A stretch of 64,000 bases of DNA from Shewanella livingstonensis. Its GTDB lineage: Bacteria; Pseudomonadota; Gammaproteobacteria; Enterobacterales; Shewanellaceae. The notes under the pieces were generated by a model. The model did no database searches and was not told the origin of the DNA. It saw only the letters and a list, made by a program, of their open reading frames with translations. Positions within the stretch are counted from its first letter, which is position 1. Every line of letters begins with the position of its first letter. This document shows positions 37,976 to 47,586 of the stretch, one piece after another. The stretch spans positions 3,296,001 to 3,360,000 of the forward strand of contig NZ_CP034015.1 of the NCBI RefSeq assembly GCF_003855395.1. Direction: 5' to 3'. The position numbers were made by a program, and so were the translations under genes.

Positions 37976-38511
37976 TAAAAAAATCTCTGTTCAATGGTAA
38001 TAGTATCGCCAGCTTGAATAGCGCTGTTAATTGTACCGCGTTCAGACTCAACTTTGCTGCCCTCACGAGAAATAGCGATTTTTTCTTGTGAAGCCCGCTC
38101 AGTTAAGCCACCCGCCAAGGCAATGGCTTGATTCACCGTCATCCCTGGCTGATAAGGATAACCACCAGGTTGTTTAACTTCACCATGGATATAAAAAGGT
38201 CGGTATTCGACCATCCCCACATAAACATTAGGCTCAACAAAATAATCCCCCTTTAAGCCTTTATACACAATTTGCTCTACTTCTTTTATCGTAAGGCCAA
38301 TTAATGTTAATGAACCTAAAAAGGGATAATTAATGGTACCGCTGTTGGTTATTTGGGTCTCTAAAGTTAATGCCTCTTCACCATACACTTTAATCACTAT
38401 GGTATCGCCCGCACCTAAACGGTAACTCTGCGGTTCAGCATTGGCTGTCATAGAAAACACCGCTAATGACAGCATCAAAATAGCAGTAAAAAATATCACT
38501 AAATACTTCAT
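37975..38511 (-). CDS. Short polysaccharide export (OPX/Wza-family) protein, VpsN-like
   Basis: A 178-residue periplasmic protein with a signal peptide ending TANA, a PES domain (YRLGAGDTIVIKVYGEE, NYPFLGSLTLIGLTIKEVE) and one SLBB domain (FYIHGEVKQPGGYPYQPG). It lacks the lipobox Cys and the C-terminal outer-membrane helix of Wza. Short OPX proteins of this kind are thought to pair with a separate beta-barrel that spans the outer membrane; such a barrel is encoded seven bases upstream. Confidence 0.88.
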   Translation of the reverse strand: MKYLVIFFTAILMLSLAVFSMTANAEPQSYRLGAGDTIVIKVYGEEALTLETQITNSGTINYPFLGSLTLIGLTIKEVEQIVYKGLKGDYFVEPNVYVGMVEYRPFYIHGEVKQPGGYPYQPGMTVNQAIALAGGLTERASQEKIAISREGSKVESERGTINSAIQAGDTITIEQRFF

Positions 38512-38518
38512 GGTTTTC

Positions 38519-39730
38519 CTATAAGGTCATTTCTGCTTTAATAAAGTAAATATTCCTATCGTAAGCAAATTGACTATCAGTTGAGTCAATCTCAAATATA
38601 TCGACACCCGTGTTTAAGGTTAACCAACGAGTGACATAATAATTAATTCCAAATTGGTATATTTTACTTTTGTCTTCTCGGTCTATACCAGTGTAATCAT
38701 CATTGACCTGCTTAAATCCAATAGAAGACGTAAACAGTTCGCTCCATTCATGGTGCCACTGGACTCCATAACTAGTGCCTCTAATAAAGTCACCAGCGCC
38801 ATTAGGATCGCGACTTGCTCTACCAGTAGAAAAGTCAAAAGCAGAATATGTTAACGGTTTCCAGGTAACTTTTGCATCCCACGATAAACCACTAAAGTCT
38901 TCTCGAGCATCATTATCAAAAGTTTTATTTTGATAACCTACTTTAATACTACCTTCCGTTGCAGCGCTAGCTTGCCATTCAACACCTACTTGTGTCGTAT
39001 TGGTTTTACTATCGCGGTCACCTGTTGGGTCTACAATATCGTACACAGTATCGACATGTTGAAAGTCGAGAAAAACACTGCTCGCTGACTGGGTATCATA
39101 GTAAAAGGTAGCACCCAAAGTGGTGTCATCAAAATTACGGAACTGGGTAATAGACTCAAAATTACCGTACTCTTTACTTAAGTATTTAGCATTGGCCCGC
39201 ACACGAGCAGGCGTTGTTTTAGCACCATATTCATAAAAGCCGCCAACGCTCGTCACGTCATAAGTGTTGGGTTCATTTTGATCAGCGCCACTGTTGCCTT
39301 CAAAAATACCACTACCGCGGTCTTCATGACCAGAAAGATATGATGCCTCAATACCAAAGCGTCTAGACTGATTAACATCCACATCAGCCTTACCTTTAAT
39401 TAAGGCATCTAAATAATTATCATCACTGCTTGAAAAGTAATCGCCATACTCAATACCAGCATCCAGAGTGAAGGTAGTATCACCATCAATCAATTGAGCT
39501 TGCACTGCTGGTGTTACCGTTAATACCCAGCTATCGAATTTTTCAGACGCCGCATTGGCACTGGTAATGTTGTCATCATACTTCAAACCAGAGTTAACAC
39601 CTGGAGTGAAATCGATACCAGACTCAGTACGGATAACACCCGCTTTTTCATCTGCCGCCAATGCAGGATTAGCAATTAGCATCGAAGCCACAGCAATAGA
39701 CATGCAACTCAATTTAAATGGTACATTCAT
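38519..39730 (-). CDS. Outer-membrane beta-barrel protein, VpsM/Wzp-like
   Basis: A 403-residue protein with a signal peptide ending NPALAAD. The rest is alternating-hydrophobicity beta strands rich in aromatic residues and short Asp/Asn turns (LKYDDNITSA, DAGIEYGDYF, YKF-type strands, YFIKAEMTL at the C terminus). This fits an outer-membrane barrel of roughly 16-18 strands. Its place just before the short OPX gene and kinase matches VpsM in Vibrio and the Wzp porins of Myxococcus, which form the outer-membrane exit for exopolysaccharide. It probably starts the assembly operon. Confidence 0.75.
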   Translation of the reverse strand: MNVPFKLSCMSIAVASMLIANPALAADEKAGVIRTESGIDFTPGVNSGLKYDDNITSANAASEKFDSWVLTVTPAVQAQLIDGDTTFTLDAGIEYGDYFSSSDDNYLDALIKGKADVDVNQSRRFGIEASYLSGHEDRGSGIFEGNSGADQNEPNTYDVTSVGGFYEYGAKTTPARVRANAKYLSKEYGNFESITQFRNFDDTTLGATFYYDTQSASSVFLDFQHVDTVYDIVDPTGDRDSKTNTTQVGVEWQASAATEGSIKVGYQNKTFDNDAREDFSGLSWDAKVTWKPLTYSAFDFSTGRASRDPNGAGDFIRGTSYGVQWHHEWSELFTSSIGFKQVNDDYTGIDREDKSKIYQFGINYYVTRWLTLNTGVDIFEIDSTDSQFAYDRNIYFIKAEMTL

Positions 39731-39834
39731 GACTTATATCCTTATAAAATATATATACATGGGAATAATTAACACCAACGCTATCGCGCCAATGAATAAA
39801 CTTAAAACGATAAAATTTGTATTTCTCTTTGCTG

Positions 39835-40055
39835 GTCATCCTCGAAATCTGTTATCGAGGATCCAGCTGTTTCTGTAGACTTTATTAAGGGCAAAAGCCA
39901 ACACCTGGATTCCGGCTCAAAATCGTTACCGGAATGACGTAATGAAACAACTGGATTCCGGCTCAACAACATTGCCGGAATGACGTAGTAGTGGGCATTG
40001 CCGTTATCTTTTCGCCCGTCATCCCTGAGTGCTTGTATCAGGGATCCAGGTGTTT
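39835..40055. repeat. Palindromic repeat cluster 4
   Basis: Four units: a hairpin with perfect TCCTCGA/TCGAGGA arms at 39837, TTCCGG-type units at about 39901 and 39945, and a TCCCTGA-type unit near 40017-40055. It splits the exopolysaccharide locus between the VpsM-like and VpsL-like genes, the junction of the conserved and variable parts. No gene is visible in 39731-40084. Confidence 0.85.
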
Positions 40056-40084
40056 ATTTTGATATTGTTTTAGTAACAAACCAA

Positions 40085-41485
40085 TCAATATACGTTTTTG
40101 CCGACAAAGCCTTTAAAAAGAGTTAAGAATACTATTTTAATATCCCACCACAAGGTCCAGTTACGAATGTAAGCTAGGTCAAACTCAATGCGTTTTTCCA
40201 TCTTATCCAAAGTATCAGTTTCGCCGCGCCAGCCGTTAACTTGTGCCCAGCCAGTAATGCCAGGTAATACCTTATGACGTAACATGTAATAAGTGACTAA
40301 TTTGCGGTATTCCTCGTTGTGAGCAACCGCATGTGGACGGGGGCCAACAACCGACATATCGCCCATCAATACATTAAAAAACTGCGGCAATTCATCCAGT
40401 GAAGTACGGCGAATAAATGCACCTACATTAGTAATACGCGCATCACCTTTGCTGGCTTGAACAACTTTGTCTGCATTTTCTGTCACGCTCATCGAACGAA
40501 ATTTCCACACTTTAATTTTGCGCCCATCCAAACCATAACGGTCTTGTTTAAAAAGAATGGCTCCTGGAGATGACATATACACAGCAATTGCTACCCCAAT
40601 AAGTACCGGTGATATCCCCACAATGGCACATAAACTAAATACTATGTCAAAACTACGTTTATAAAAACGCCTCATACCATTTACTGGTGATTCAAATACA
40701 CTAATGGTATCGACTTCACCTACACTGCCAATGCGCCCATTCATTAAGTTTTTTAAAAGAAAGTCAGGAGTAATCAATACATCAGCTGTACTATCACCAA
40801 GAGCTTCGATTATAGAAGCGATACGCTTTTCAGCGATCATAGGTAAGCACACATACAATTTTATGACTTGACCACTACGTGCCAATTCAACAGCATCGTT
40901 GATTGAGCCAACAATTAGCGATGGATCAAATTCATCCAATCGGCTCGGTTCACGATCATCATAAAAACCCACACATTCGAAACCTAATTCATCGTGTTTA
41001 ATAATTTCATCATATAAATTTTTTCCGATTTCAGTTAATCCCACGATTGCAATTTTTTGTACATTAAAACCTTTAGCACGACGTACACGTTTAACCTCTC
41101 TAACACAAAAGCGCCAACTTATTAATATAATAACGGATAACAAATACCAACCAGCTATGGTGACTCGCGAATAAAGTTCACTGTACTTAAATAAAAAAAG
41201 TACTAAAGTCATTAATAGAAAAGCCAATGTAACGTTAAAAACAACCAATCTACAAATGGTCGAGAAACGACCTAAACGCCATGACCGATATAACCCAAAT
41301 GACTCACCGATATAACTATAAAAAAACAATACGCCGACAAGCATTAATAAATAATCTTTATCAAATGCTAAATTATAACCGTGCATGATAATCAGTAATG
41401 AAACAGTAATAATAATTATATCAATAACTCGTAATAAAACGTTAGAGCGAGCACCGACAAATTGAAGTTTAGATGGACTATCCAT
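40085..41485 (-). CDS. Undecaprenyl-phosphate glucose (sugar) phosphotransferase, WcaJ/VpsL-like
   Basis: A 466-residue polyprenyl-phosphate hexose-1-phosphate transferase that starts repeat-unit synthesis on undecaprenyl phosphate. Four N-terminal membrane helices and a CoA-binding-like domain (about 140-250) are followed by a fifth hydrophobic segment. The catalytic domain has KVWKFRSMSV, TSLDELPQFFNVLMGDMS, VVGPRPHA and PGITGWAQVNGWRGETDT. It overlaps the glycosyltransferase gene upstream by eight bases, so it is the last gene of the ops-led operon. The sugar donated is probably glucose or galactose; the sequence cannot decide. Confidence 0.93.
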   Translation of the reverse strand: MDSPSKLQFVGARSNVLLRVIDIIIITVSLLIIMHGYNLAFDKDYLLMLVGVLFFYSYIGESFGLYRSWRLGRFSTICRLVVFNVTLAFLLMTLVLFLFKYSELYSRVTIAGWYLLSVIILISWRFCVREVKRVRRAKGFNVQKIAIVGLTEIGKNLYDEIIKHDELGFECVGFYDDREPSRLDEFDPSLIVGSINDAVELARSGQVIKLYVCLPMIAEKRIASIIEALGDSTADVLITPDFLLKNLMNGRIGSVGEVDTISVFESPVNGMRRFYKRSFDIVFSLCAIVGISPVLIGVAIAVYMSSPGAILFKQDRYGLDGRKIKVWKFRSMSVTENADKVVQASKGDARITNVGAFIRRTSLDELPQFFNVLMGDMSVVGPRPHAVAHNEEYRKLVTYYMLRHKVLPGITGWAQVNGWRGETDTLDKMEKRIEFDLAYIRNWTLWWDIKIVFLTLFKGFVGKNVY

Positions 41486-42425
41486 TATAACCTCTTCTGA
41501 ATAAGTTTAATCTTTTTAAAATAGGAAGATACAATAAGAATGAGCTTTTAGGAAAGAAAATAGAATAAATTAAAGCTTTCAACAATTTACGCTCTTTTAA
41601 TAATTTTACTATTTCCAGATACTTATACGCTCGTAAAAGGTTTTTATTACGTGTAACTTGAGCATCAACAGAGGGTGTATCTAGATTATACATTTCATTA
41701 AACTTACCATCAGAACTAAGTAAGGTTTGTATATGTTGCAACCTTAACACGCTGGATATTGAACCACCGCGAACATTATATATATAACCAATATATGGAA
41801 CAACTTCAGCTTTAGTGGATTTAACTAAACAACTCGCCAAAAAATAATAATCTTCGCCAACCCTAACCTCTGGCCAGTATCTAATAGAGTGTTTTTCAAC
41901 AAAGCTCCTTTTAAATAAAGGTTTTAAATAGCCTGTTGATTTTACCTTAGAGAAAATAAGGTTGGTACCAATTAAATACTGAAGAGAAAATGGACCTAAA
42001 GGTAATTCCTTATTACTATAATAAGGAGTTAATATATCTCCTTTATTATTTCTAACATAAAAATTATCTAAGATGATATCTGTTTCTTCACCTTTTAAAG
42101 ACAATAACTTAGATAGACGGTCTGGTAACATTTCATCATCGGAATCAAGTACAGCGATCCACGTTCCATTAGCTGCATCAAATCCTAGATTCCTAGCACC
42201 TCCTGGCCCAGTATTACTTTTATTCTTAATCAAAGTGATTCGAGGATCATTAATTGCTTGGACGACAGAAATAGTATTATCTGTTGATAAATCATCAACA
42301 ACAATTACTTCGACATTGATATCTACTTGATTAAGAGCAGAAAAAATTGCTGTATTAATAAATTCCGCAGAGTTCCAAGCTGCAATAACAACAGAAACGT
42401 CTATATTCTCAATTACTCTAGTCAT
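41478..42425 (-). CDS. Family 2 glycosyltransferase
   Basis: A 315-residue GT-A fold transferase. DVSVVIAAWNSAEFINTAI is the nucleotide-binding start, VIVVDDLSTDNT follows, and WIAVLDSDDEMLPDRL holds the DxD metal site. GPGGARNLGFDAANG is typical of GT2. Donor and acceptor are unknown. Coupled by overlaps of eight and four bases to its neighbours. Confidence 0.9.
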   Translation of the reverse strand: MTRVIENIDVSVVIAAWNSAEFINTAIFSALNQVDINVEVIVVDDLSTDNTISVVQAINDPRITLIKNKSNTGPGGARNLGFDAANGTWIAVLDSDDEMLPDRLSKLLSLKGEETDIILDNFYVRNNKGDILTPYYSNKELPLGPFSLQYLIGTNLIFSKVKSTGYLKPLFKRSFVEKHSIRYWPEVRVGEDYYFLASCLVKSTKAEVVPYIGYIYNVRGGSISSVLRLQHIQTLLSSDGKFNEMYNLDTPSVDAQVTRNKNLLRAYKYLEIVKLLKERKLLKALIYSIFFPKSSFLLYLPILKRLNLFRRGYNG

Positions 42426-43336
42426 AGATACTTTTTAAACTTCCCTTTAGACCAAATACCATAAAAAAAACCTAACCCATGAAATAAATCACAAATGCTG
42501 TCAAGTGTAGATCTTTTTGAACTAATAATATTTATCGGAAAAAACAAAAAAGATTTTGCGAGATAAGCTGAGCCTTTAAACAAACAAACGCCTATAGTGT
42601 TAACTTTATATTTAGTGGCTGACTCAATAGCATAACCTGTTGTACCGTGTCTAAAACTACGATCAATAGCCCAAGATACAGTCATTCTAGAATCGACAAC
42701 AATTTCAGATACTATAGCTTTACTATCCCAGTAAATAACTGCTCCAGCCTTGGTTGAACGAAGAAATAGTTCTTTATCTTCACCACCTTGAGTTAGATTT
42801 TCGTTAAAGAAAATATTTTTTTCTTTAAAAAAACTTAATTCCATAAGAACATTATTCGTTGCAGCCCATGAAACCGTCTGCTCTTGGGTAAACTTTCGTT
42901 CAGAATAAATACTGGCAAATCTAAAGTAATTACTAGCAGCAGATGGAAAAATTGGAATTTGAGGTCCAGTTACAACATTAGCCTTACATTTTACTTGCGT
43001 AGTTAATAGACTATTAAGCCAATTACTATCAGGGTACGCATCATCATCAATAAAAGCTAAAAAACTAAAATCATGTTTAATTGCGAATTTTAATGCAGAA
43101 TTTCGAGCAAAGGGAATACCAGCTCTTGTCTCTAACGAACGATTAATAATAAAAGATGATGACTGATACTTTTCAACCAAGTTATTTATGTCTTCTGAAT
43201 GCACTAATGTATTCTCTAAAATCAATAGTTCAAAATAAAAATCATCTACATTAAGAGACTTTAACTTTAAAATACATTCTTCTAGACTTTTCATTCTAGT
43301 GCCAACAGATAAGCAAGTTACAAGTACCTTTTTCAT
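42422..43336 (-). CDS. Family 2 glycosyltransferase
   Basis: A 304-residue GT2 protein. TRAGIPFARNSALKFAIKH and FLAFIDDDAYPDSNWL (metal site DDD) are conserved, and the late segment LTQGGEDKELFLR carries the ED acceptor motif. The N terminus, MKKVLVTCLSVGTRMKS, is less typical than in its neighbours. Specificity is unknown. Part of the overlapping gene series. Confidence 0.87.
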   Translation of the reverse strand: MKKVLVTCLSVGTRMKSLEECILKLKSLNVDDFYFELLILENTLVHSEDINNLVEKYQSSSFIINRSLETRAGIPFARNSALKFAIKHDFSFLAFIDDDAYPDSNWLNSLLTTQVKCKANVVTGPQIPIFPSAASNYFRFASIYSERKFTQEQTVSWAATNNVLMELSFFKEKNIFFNENLTQGGEDKELFLRSTKAGAVIYWDSKAIVSEIVVDSRMTVSWAIDRSFRHGTTGYAIESATKYKVNTIGVCLFKGSAYLAKSFLFFPINIISSKRSTLDSICDLFHGLGFFYGIWSKGKFKKYL

Positions 43337-44319
43337 TTAACAGCTCTGGTTATTAGATAACTAAAAAAGGTTAATATTATGTCAAAAAAAACTGAAACCT
43401 TTGGTAAATCACTATTAAATAATAACTTAAACCCTAAAAAATTAAACTTCAAAGCAAACTTTACAGAAAGATAAGAGTAAAATGAAAATTTTTCTTCCAT
43501 TTTAGAGGTGACGACTCTATTAACTGATTCACTGAGAGGGAATTCATTTTTTATCTTGTGATATAAACGATATTGATCAAAATTATTTCTTATTGATGAA
43601 GGTGTTCCCCAATGATTACTAGAAGTAAAAATATTGACCCCTTCACCATAATCAACTCCAACTTTTACATCTAAAGTAATTTTTTTACATTGAGATACAA
43701 GATGAAGCCACATGAGATGATCTTCACCAGCAACAGTTAAAGTTTCATCGAACCTAAGACCATTAAGTATTTTATGGCAGAAAACAATTGTAGAGGTTTG
43801 ACAAAAATAGGTCTCTATTAAATGTAAAAAAAACAGATCAGAACCAAGTGTAAAAAAATTTGATTGATCTTTTTTCTGAGCTAATAAAAAATTATTTATA
43901 TATGGATTTTCAAAAAAATAACTTTTACCTTCGTAAAACCGCTGATGATCACAAAAATAAAACTCACTGACCTCTTCAAGACATAGTAAAGCTCTATGTA
44001 TATGATCACTATGCCAAATATCATCTGAATCGAGAAAAGCGATATAGTCGACATTTAATGAATCAGCTAAATCTAAACCAACATTTCTTGCTTTTGCAGG
44101 ACCTGCATTTTTTTGATGGATAATTTTAATGTCAATATGACTAACAGGTTCACGATTTAACAACTCTTTATCAGGTTGAATTGGCGACTCATCATTAATA
44201 ATGATAATCGTTATTTTTAGGTCATCAATATTTTCTTGAAAAAAAATAGAATTGACTGCATTCAGCAATAATCCTGATTTTTTTTGATAAAAAGGAATAA
44301 TTACCGCTAAGTGCTTCAT
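43333..44319 (-). CDS. Family 2 glycosyltransferase
   Basis: A 328-residue GT2 protein. HLAVIIPFYQKKSGLLLNAV, GPAKARNVGLDLADSL and YIAFLDSDDIWHSDHIHRAL (DSDD metal site) are clear, with a later AGEDHLMWLHL acceptor motif. It overlaps both neighbours by four bases. The donor sugar is not predictable from sequence. Confidence 0.9.
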   Translation of the reverse strand: MKHLAVIIPFYQKKSGLLLNAVNSIFFQENIDDLKITIIIINDESPIQPDKELLNREPVSHIDIKIIHQKNAGPAKARNVGLDLADSLNVDYIAFLDSDDIWHSDHIHRALLCLEEVSEFYFCDHQRFYEGKSYFFENPYINNFLLAQKKDQSNFFTLGSDLFFLHLIETYFCQTSTIVFCHKILNGLRFDETLTVAGEDHLMWLHLVSQCKKITLDVKVGVDYGEGVNIFTSSNHWGTPSSIRNNFDQYRLYHKIKNEFPLSESVNRVVTSKMEEKFSFYSYLSVKFALKFNFLGFKLLFNSDLPKVSVFFDIILTFFSYLITRAVK

Positions 44320-45218
44320 CCTATCCCCCTAATAAGTTTACATTTTGAACTTAACACCTCTAGAGCCTTTGCAGAGTTAACTTCAAAAATATTATCCGAA
44401 CTTAAAAAAGCATCATTAATCGTGAATCTTGATAAAACATTTGCTGCATTTTTTATAAGAACAGAATTAACAACTTTCAATTTATCTCGAACGAAGATAC
44501 TACGACTACCAGTAGCTCTTAATCCCGACACCGAAGACCATAAATCCAGTATAGAAGAGTTTGGGCAGGTATTGAAAGATAATGATAAATCCATTGACTC
44601 AGCCCAATCAAACCACTTATTACGATGTATTTCGACTTTTGGCTGAATTGGGACCCATGGGACCCTTAAAGTATCGGCAAGAATTACTCCGTGCATTGCT
44701 TCTGATATGATAAAATCACAGTTTTTGATTTTTGCGAGTGTACTCATAACATCTGGTTCTGTAGGATCTAAGTACTGAATACCGGCAAGATCGCAAACGT
44801 CTTTCCAACATGCACGTTGAATACTTTGATAATGTGGCATAAAACCAATACGGCTAATGGGCTTATCTGCTAAATCTACTTTCGGTAATTGAAGATAGCG
44901 GGTCAAAATCGCGGCATCAGTAATGACTTTAGATTTATCTATATTGAGTAACTGCGCCGTTCTGGGACCCCTAACAAACGCAATATCCCAGCTACCATCA
45001 TTAACATTAGGTATTTTAGTGTAACCACCATATCCAGACCCCATAACAATCTTTTTTGCATCAAGCGGATAATCATCCCATAAAATTGAACCGACACCTA
45101 TAAATAGTGTACTTTCATCTTCATCTAAAAAACCTGGCTCAATTAAATTTTCCCATAAGTATTTATTCAATTCATCGCCAAAATTTGGCGGGTTTGATTC
45201 AAAAAAAGTTAATTTCAA
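44316..45218 (-). CDS. Polysaccharide pyruvyl transferase family protein
   Basis: A 300-residue protein with the pyruvyltransferase-family layout: NFGDELNKYLWENLI at the start, IGVGSILWDDYP near residue 40, VRGPRTAQLLN near 83, and a C-terminal FIISEAMHGVILADTLRVP, the conserved EAMHG motif. Such enzymes add pyruvate ketals from phosphoenolpyruvate to sugars, giving an acidic polymer. This suggests the product carries negative charge. Substrate position is unknown. Confidence 0.85.
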   Translation of the reverse strand: MKLTFFESNPPNFGDELNKYLWENLIEPGFLDEDESTLFIGVGSILWDDYPLDAKKIVMGSGYGGYTKIPNVNDGSWDIAFVRGPRTAQLLNIDKSKVITDAAILTRYLQLPKVDLADKPISRIGFMPHYQSIQRACWKDVCDLAGIQYLDPTEPDVMSTLAKIKNCDFIISEAMHGVILADTLRVPWVPIQPKVEIHRNKWFDWAESMDLSLSFNTCPNSSILDLWSSVSGLRATGSRSIFVRDKLKVVNSVLIKNAANVLSRFTINDAFLSSDNIFEVNSAKALEVLSSKCKLIRGIG

Positions 45219-45227
45219 AAAATATCC

Positions 45228-46667
45228 TTACCTAATTATTGTTAGAAAAGTAAAATCACCCTGAGAAGGTGTTATTTTAAACCGTCGGGAAAATAATTCT
45301 AAACAAACAAAATAAAATAGCAGCATTGAACAAGAATAAACAATGGTATGAAAATAAACATTATCAATACGTTCAACAATTAAAAAATAGCTAATGCAAT
45401 TAGCTAAAAACAACGATAACAGTGAGTTACACAAAACTTTAAAATATGAAAAAAGTGAAAAATCAATATATGTCCGCACTAATATAAACGATGATATATA
45501 ACTGACAAACTTAAAAAATAATAACGAGCATAAAAAGTAATCCATACTATAAGATGCTAGAATCATGTAAGTAGGAATTGATACAACTGCAACAAAAACC
45601 TGAATCTTTGATAAAGAATTAGCTCCACCAGATAGAATAATAAAATTTCTTTGTGGGACACCTAAAGAAACAATCAATGCTACAGCACAAAAAAATTTAA
45701 ATATAACAATTGACTCAATCCATTTATTCGTAAACAAAACATCAAAAAATATATCACTAAAATAAAAAGCTAAAAAAATTAGTGGCAGCATTAACCACCA
45801 AGTTATTGCAGTTAACTTTATGAATGAAAGCCCTTTATCTGCATCTACATCGTTAATGTTTTTAGATATTTTACTTAGAGATATCTCATTGATTGTACTT
45901 ATAAAAATATCAACTATGATATCATACAGACGTTTAGATAAATTGAAAAAACCTAACTCTTTAACCCCTAAAAAGCTTCCCACAACAAAAGATTCTGCCT
46001 GAATAAAGAAATTAGTAAACCCATTAACAAATGTAACTGGCATAGCGAATTGATACATATCTTGAATAATATCTAAATCAAAATGTACTATCGTTTGCGA
46101 CTTAAATTTTGAGTATAAAAAAATAAACCCAAAAAATGATATTGCGATTTGACTATATACTAATGCCCAAACCCCAAAATTTAACTGTAGTAACACATAT
46201 ACAGTAATTGCAGATGAACACGTACAAATCATGGTTCTTAAAGCTAGCTGAAAATATAACTCATATTTAACACAAAGTGTATTATAAACATTAACGAAGC
46301 AGTCAAAAAAAACTTTCACAAACAATAAAACAACCATGTTGTTAATATTTTCAGAATAAAAATAAAATTTAAAAACATTAAAAAACAATAACATTAAAAA
46401 AATCACAATCAATGAAACCAGTACATGAAACCAAATAACAGTTGAAACTATCTCTTTGGTTAAAACATCTATTTTAAATAAATTATCTCGCCATCCGGTA
46501 GGCAATAATGAAGAAGCTAAAAATATTAATGTCAATGCTAATGCTACTTCACCAAATGATTCTGGCTCTAAAATTCTAGCACTATAAACAAAAACAATGA
46601 AATTAAGTATCGTAGGGAAAAATTTACTAAAAAAAAGTGCAACTATTGATGCTTTACTTTTCATCAA
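45228..46667 (-). CDS. Oligosaccharide flippase (Wzx-type)
   Basis: A 479-residue protein with about 12-14 membrane segments. ARILEPESFGEVALALTLIF near residue 30 is characteristic of the polysaccharide transporter family. It should flip undecaprenyl-linked repeat units to the periplasm for the Wzy polymerase. It is strongly A+T-rich and Phe/Ile/Lys-rich. It overlaps the upstream glycosyltransferase gene by 14 bases. Confidence 0.9.
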   Translation of the reverse strand: MMKSKASIVALFFSKFFPTILNFIVFVYSARILEPESFGEVALALTLIFLASSLLPTGWRDNLFKIDVLTKEIVSTVIWFHVLVSLIVIFLMLLFFNVFKFYFYSENINNMVVLLFVKVFFDCFVNVYNTLCVKYELYFQLALRTMICTCSSAITVYVLLQLNFGVWALVYSQIAISFFGFIFLYSKFKSQTIVHFDLDIIQDMYQFAMPVTFVNGFTNFFIQAESFVVGSFLGVKELGFFNLSKRLYDIIVDIFISTINEISLSKISKNINDVDADKGLSFIKLTAITWWLMLPLIFLAFYFSDIFFDVLFTNKWIESIVIFKFFCAVALIVSLGVPQRNFIILSGGANSLSKIQVFVAVVSIPTYMILASYSMDYFLCSLLFFKFVSYISSFILVRTYIDFSLFSYFKVLCNSLLSLFLANCISYFLIVERIDNVYFHTIVYSCSMLLFYFVCLELFSRRFKITPSQGDFTFLTIIR

Positions 46668-47586
46668 AAAACCTAAATTTTAATTGTTCAGATAGGTTTT
46701 TAACAATAAAGATAAAAACATCTACTCTTGAAAACAATACAATTACTGAATTGATAAAGTGCTTTTTTTTAACGAATGTATAAAACTCAATCCATTTTAC
46801 TTTCTTGTTAATTGAATAATATAATTTATAAAATAACTTTTCTGCATTTGTGTCATAGTTAAAGTCTTTAATTAAATTTAAGTTACAATCTCTTAATAAT
46901 CTTAAGTCTTCAACCGAGTGCTTTGCCGAAAGAGAGTCATCTCTTACCACAGCAACATAACCACATGCTTGAACGAGAATAAATCGAGCACCATACGAGA
47001 GCAACCTAGCATAAAATTCAAAATCCTCACCCAGTCTCATCTTTTCTTTATAGGCTAAGTTATGTTGGTTAATAAAACTGAGTTTCAAAAGCGGTTTAAC
47101 AAAACCCAGTTCTTTTCTAGATTCATTTTTCTTAGTAATATTAGAATAAAGAAAATAATTAAGGTCAACAACCTGAGACTCTACAACATTTAACATTTTA
47201 GTTAAATAAGTTGAGTTGCTATCTGTAATTCTAAACTGATCATCAGCAATAATATCGTAGTCAGCAGCATAAGATAATAATGTCTCGAAACGATTTTCAA
47301 TTAAAAAATCATCGGAATCGAGAATAGTAACCCATTCTGTATTACACATTTCGAGCGCTCGATTTCTTGAATAAGAGGGTCCCATATTTTTTTTATTAGA
47401 AAGGACAACAACTTTTTTTTCAACACCAAATTCTTTATTAATGACTTCAAGTGTTCTATCTGTCGAGAAATCATTAACAACATAAATTGTATCAACTAAA
47501 GGTTGGTTTATAGTCGAGTTAATACATTTTATAATCGTTTTTTCACAATTATAAGCGGCAATGATAACTGAAATACTATTTCCCAT
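46654..47586 (-). CDS. Family 2 glycosyltransferase
   Basis: A 310-residue GT2 protein with ISVIIAAYNCEKTIIKCI, VNDFSTDRTLEV, GPSYSRNRALEMC and WVTILDSDDFLIENRF as the GT-A core, and MRLGEDFEFYARLLSYG as the acceptor motif. Closely related in layout to the gene at 41478-42425. Specificity is unknown. Confidence 0.9.
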   Translation of the reverse strand: MGNSISVIIAAYNCEKTIIKCINSTINQPLVDTIYVVNDFSTDRTLEVINKEFGVEKKVVVLSNKKNMGPSYSRNRALEMCNTEWVTILDSDDFLIENRFETLLSYAADYDIIADDQFRITDSNSTYLTKMLNVVESQVVDLNYFLYSNITKKNESRKELGFVKPLLKLSFINQHNLAYKEKMRLGEDFEFYARLLSYGARFILVQACGYVAVVRDDSLSAKHSVEDLRLLRDCNLNLIKDFNYDTNAEKLFYKLYYSINKKVKWIEFYTFVKKKHFINSVIVLFSRVDVFIFIVKNLSEQLKFRFFDEK

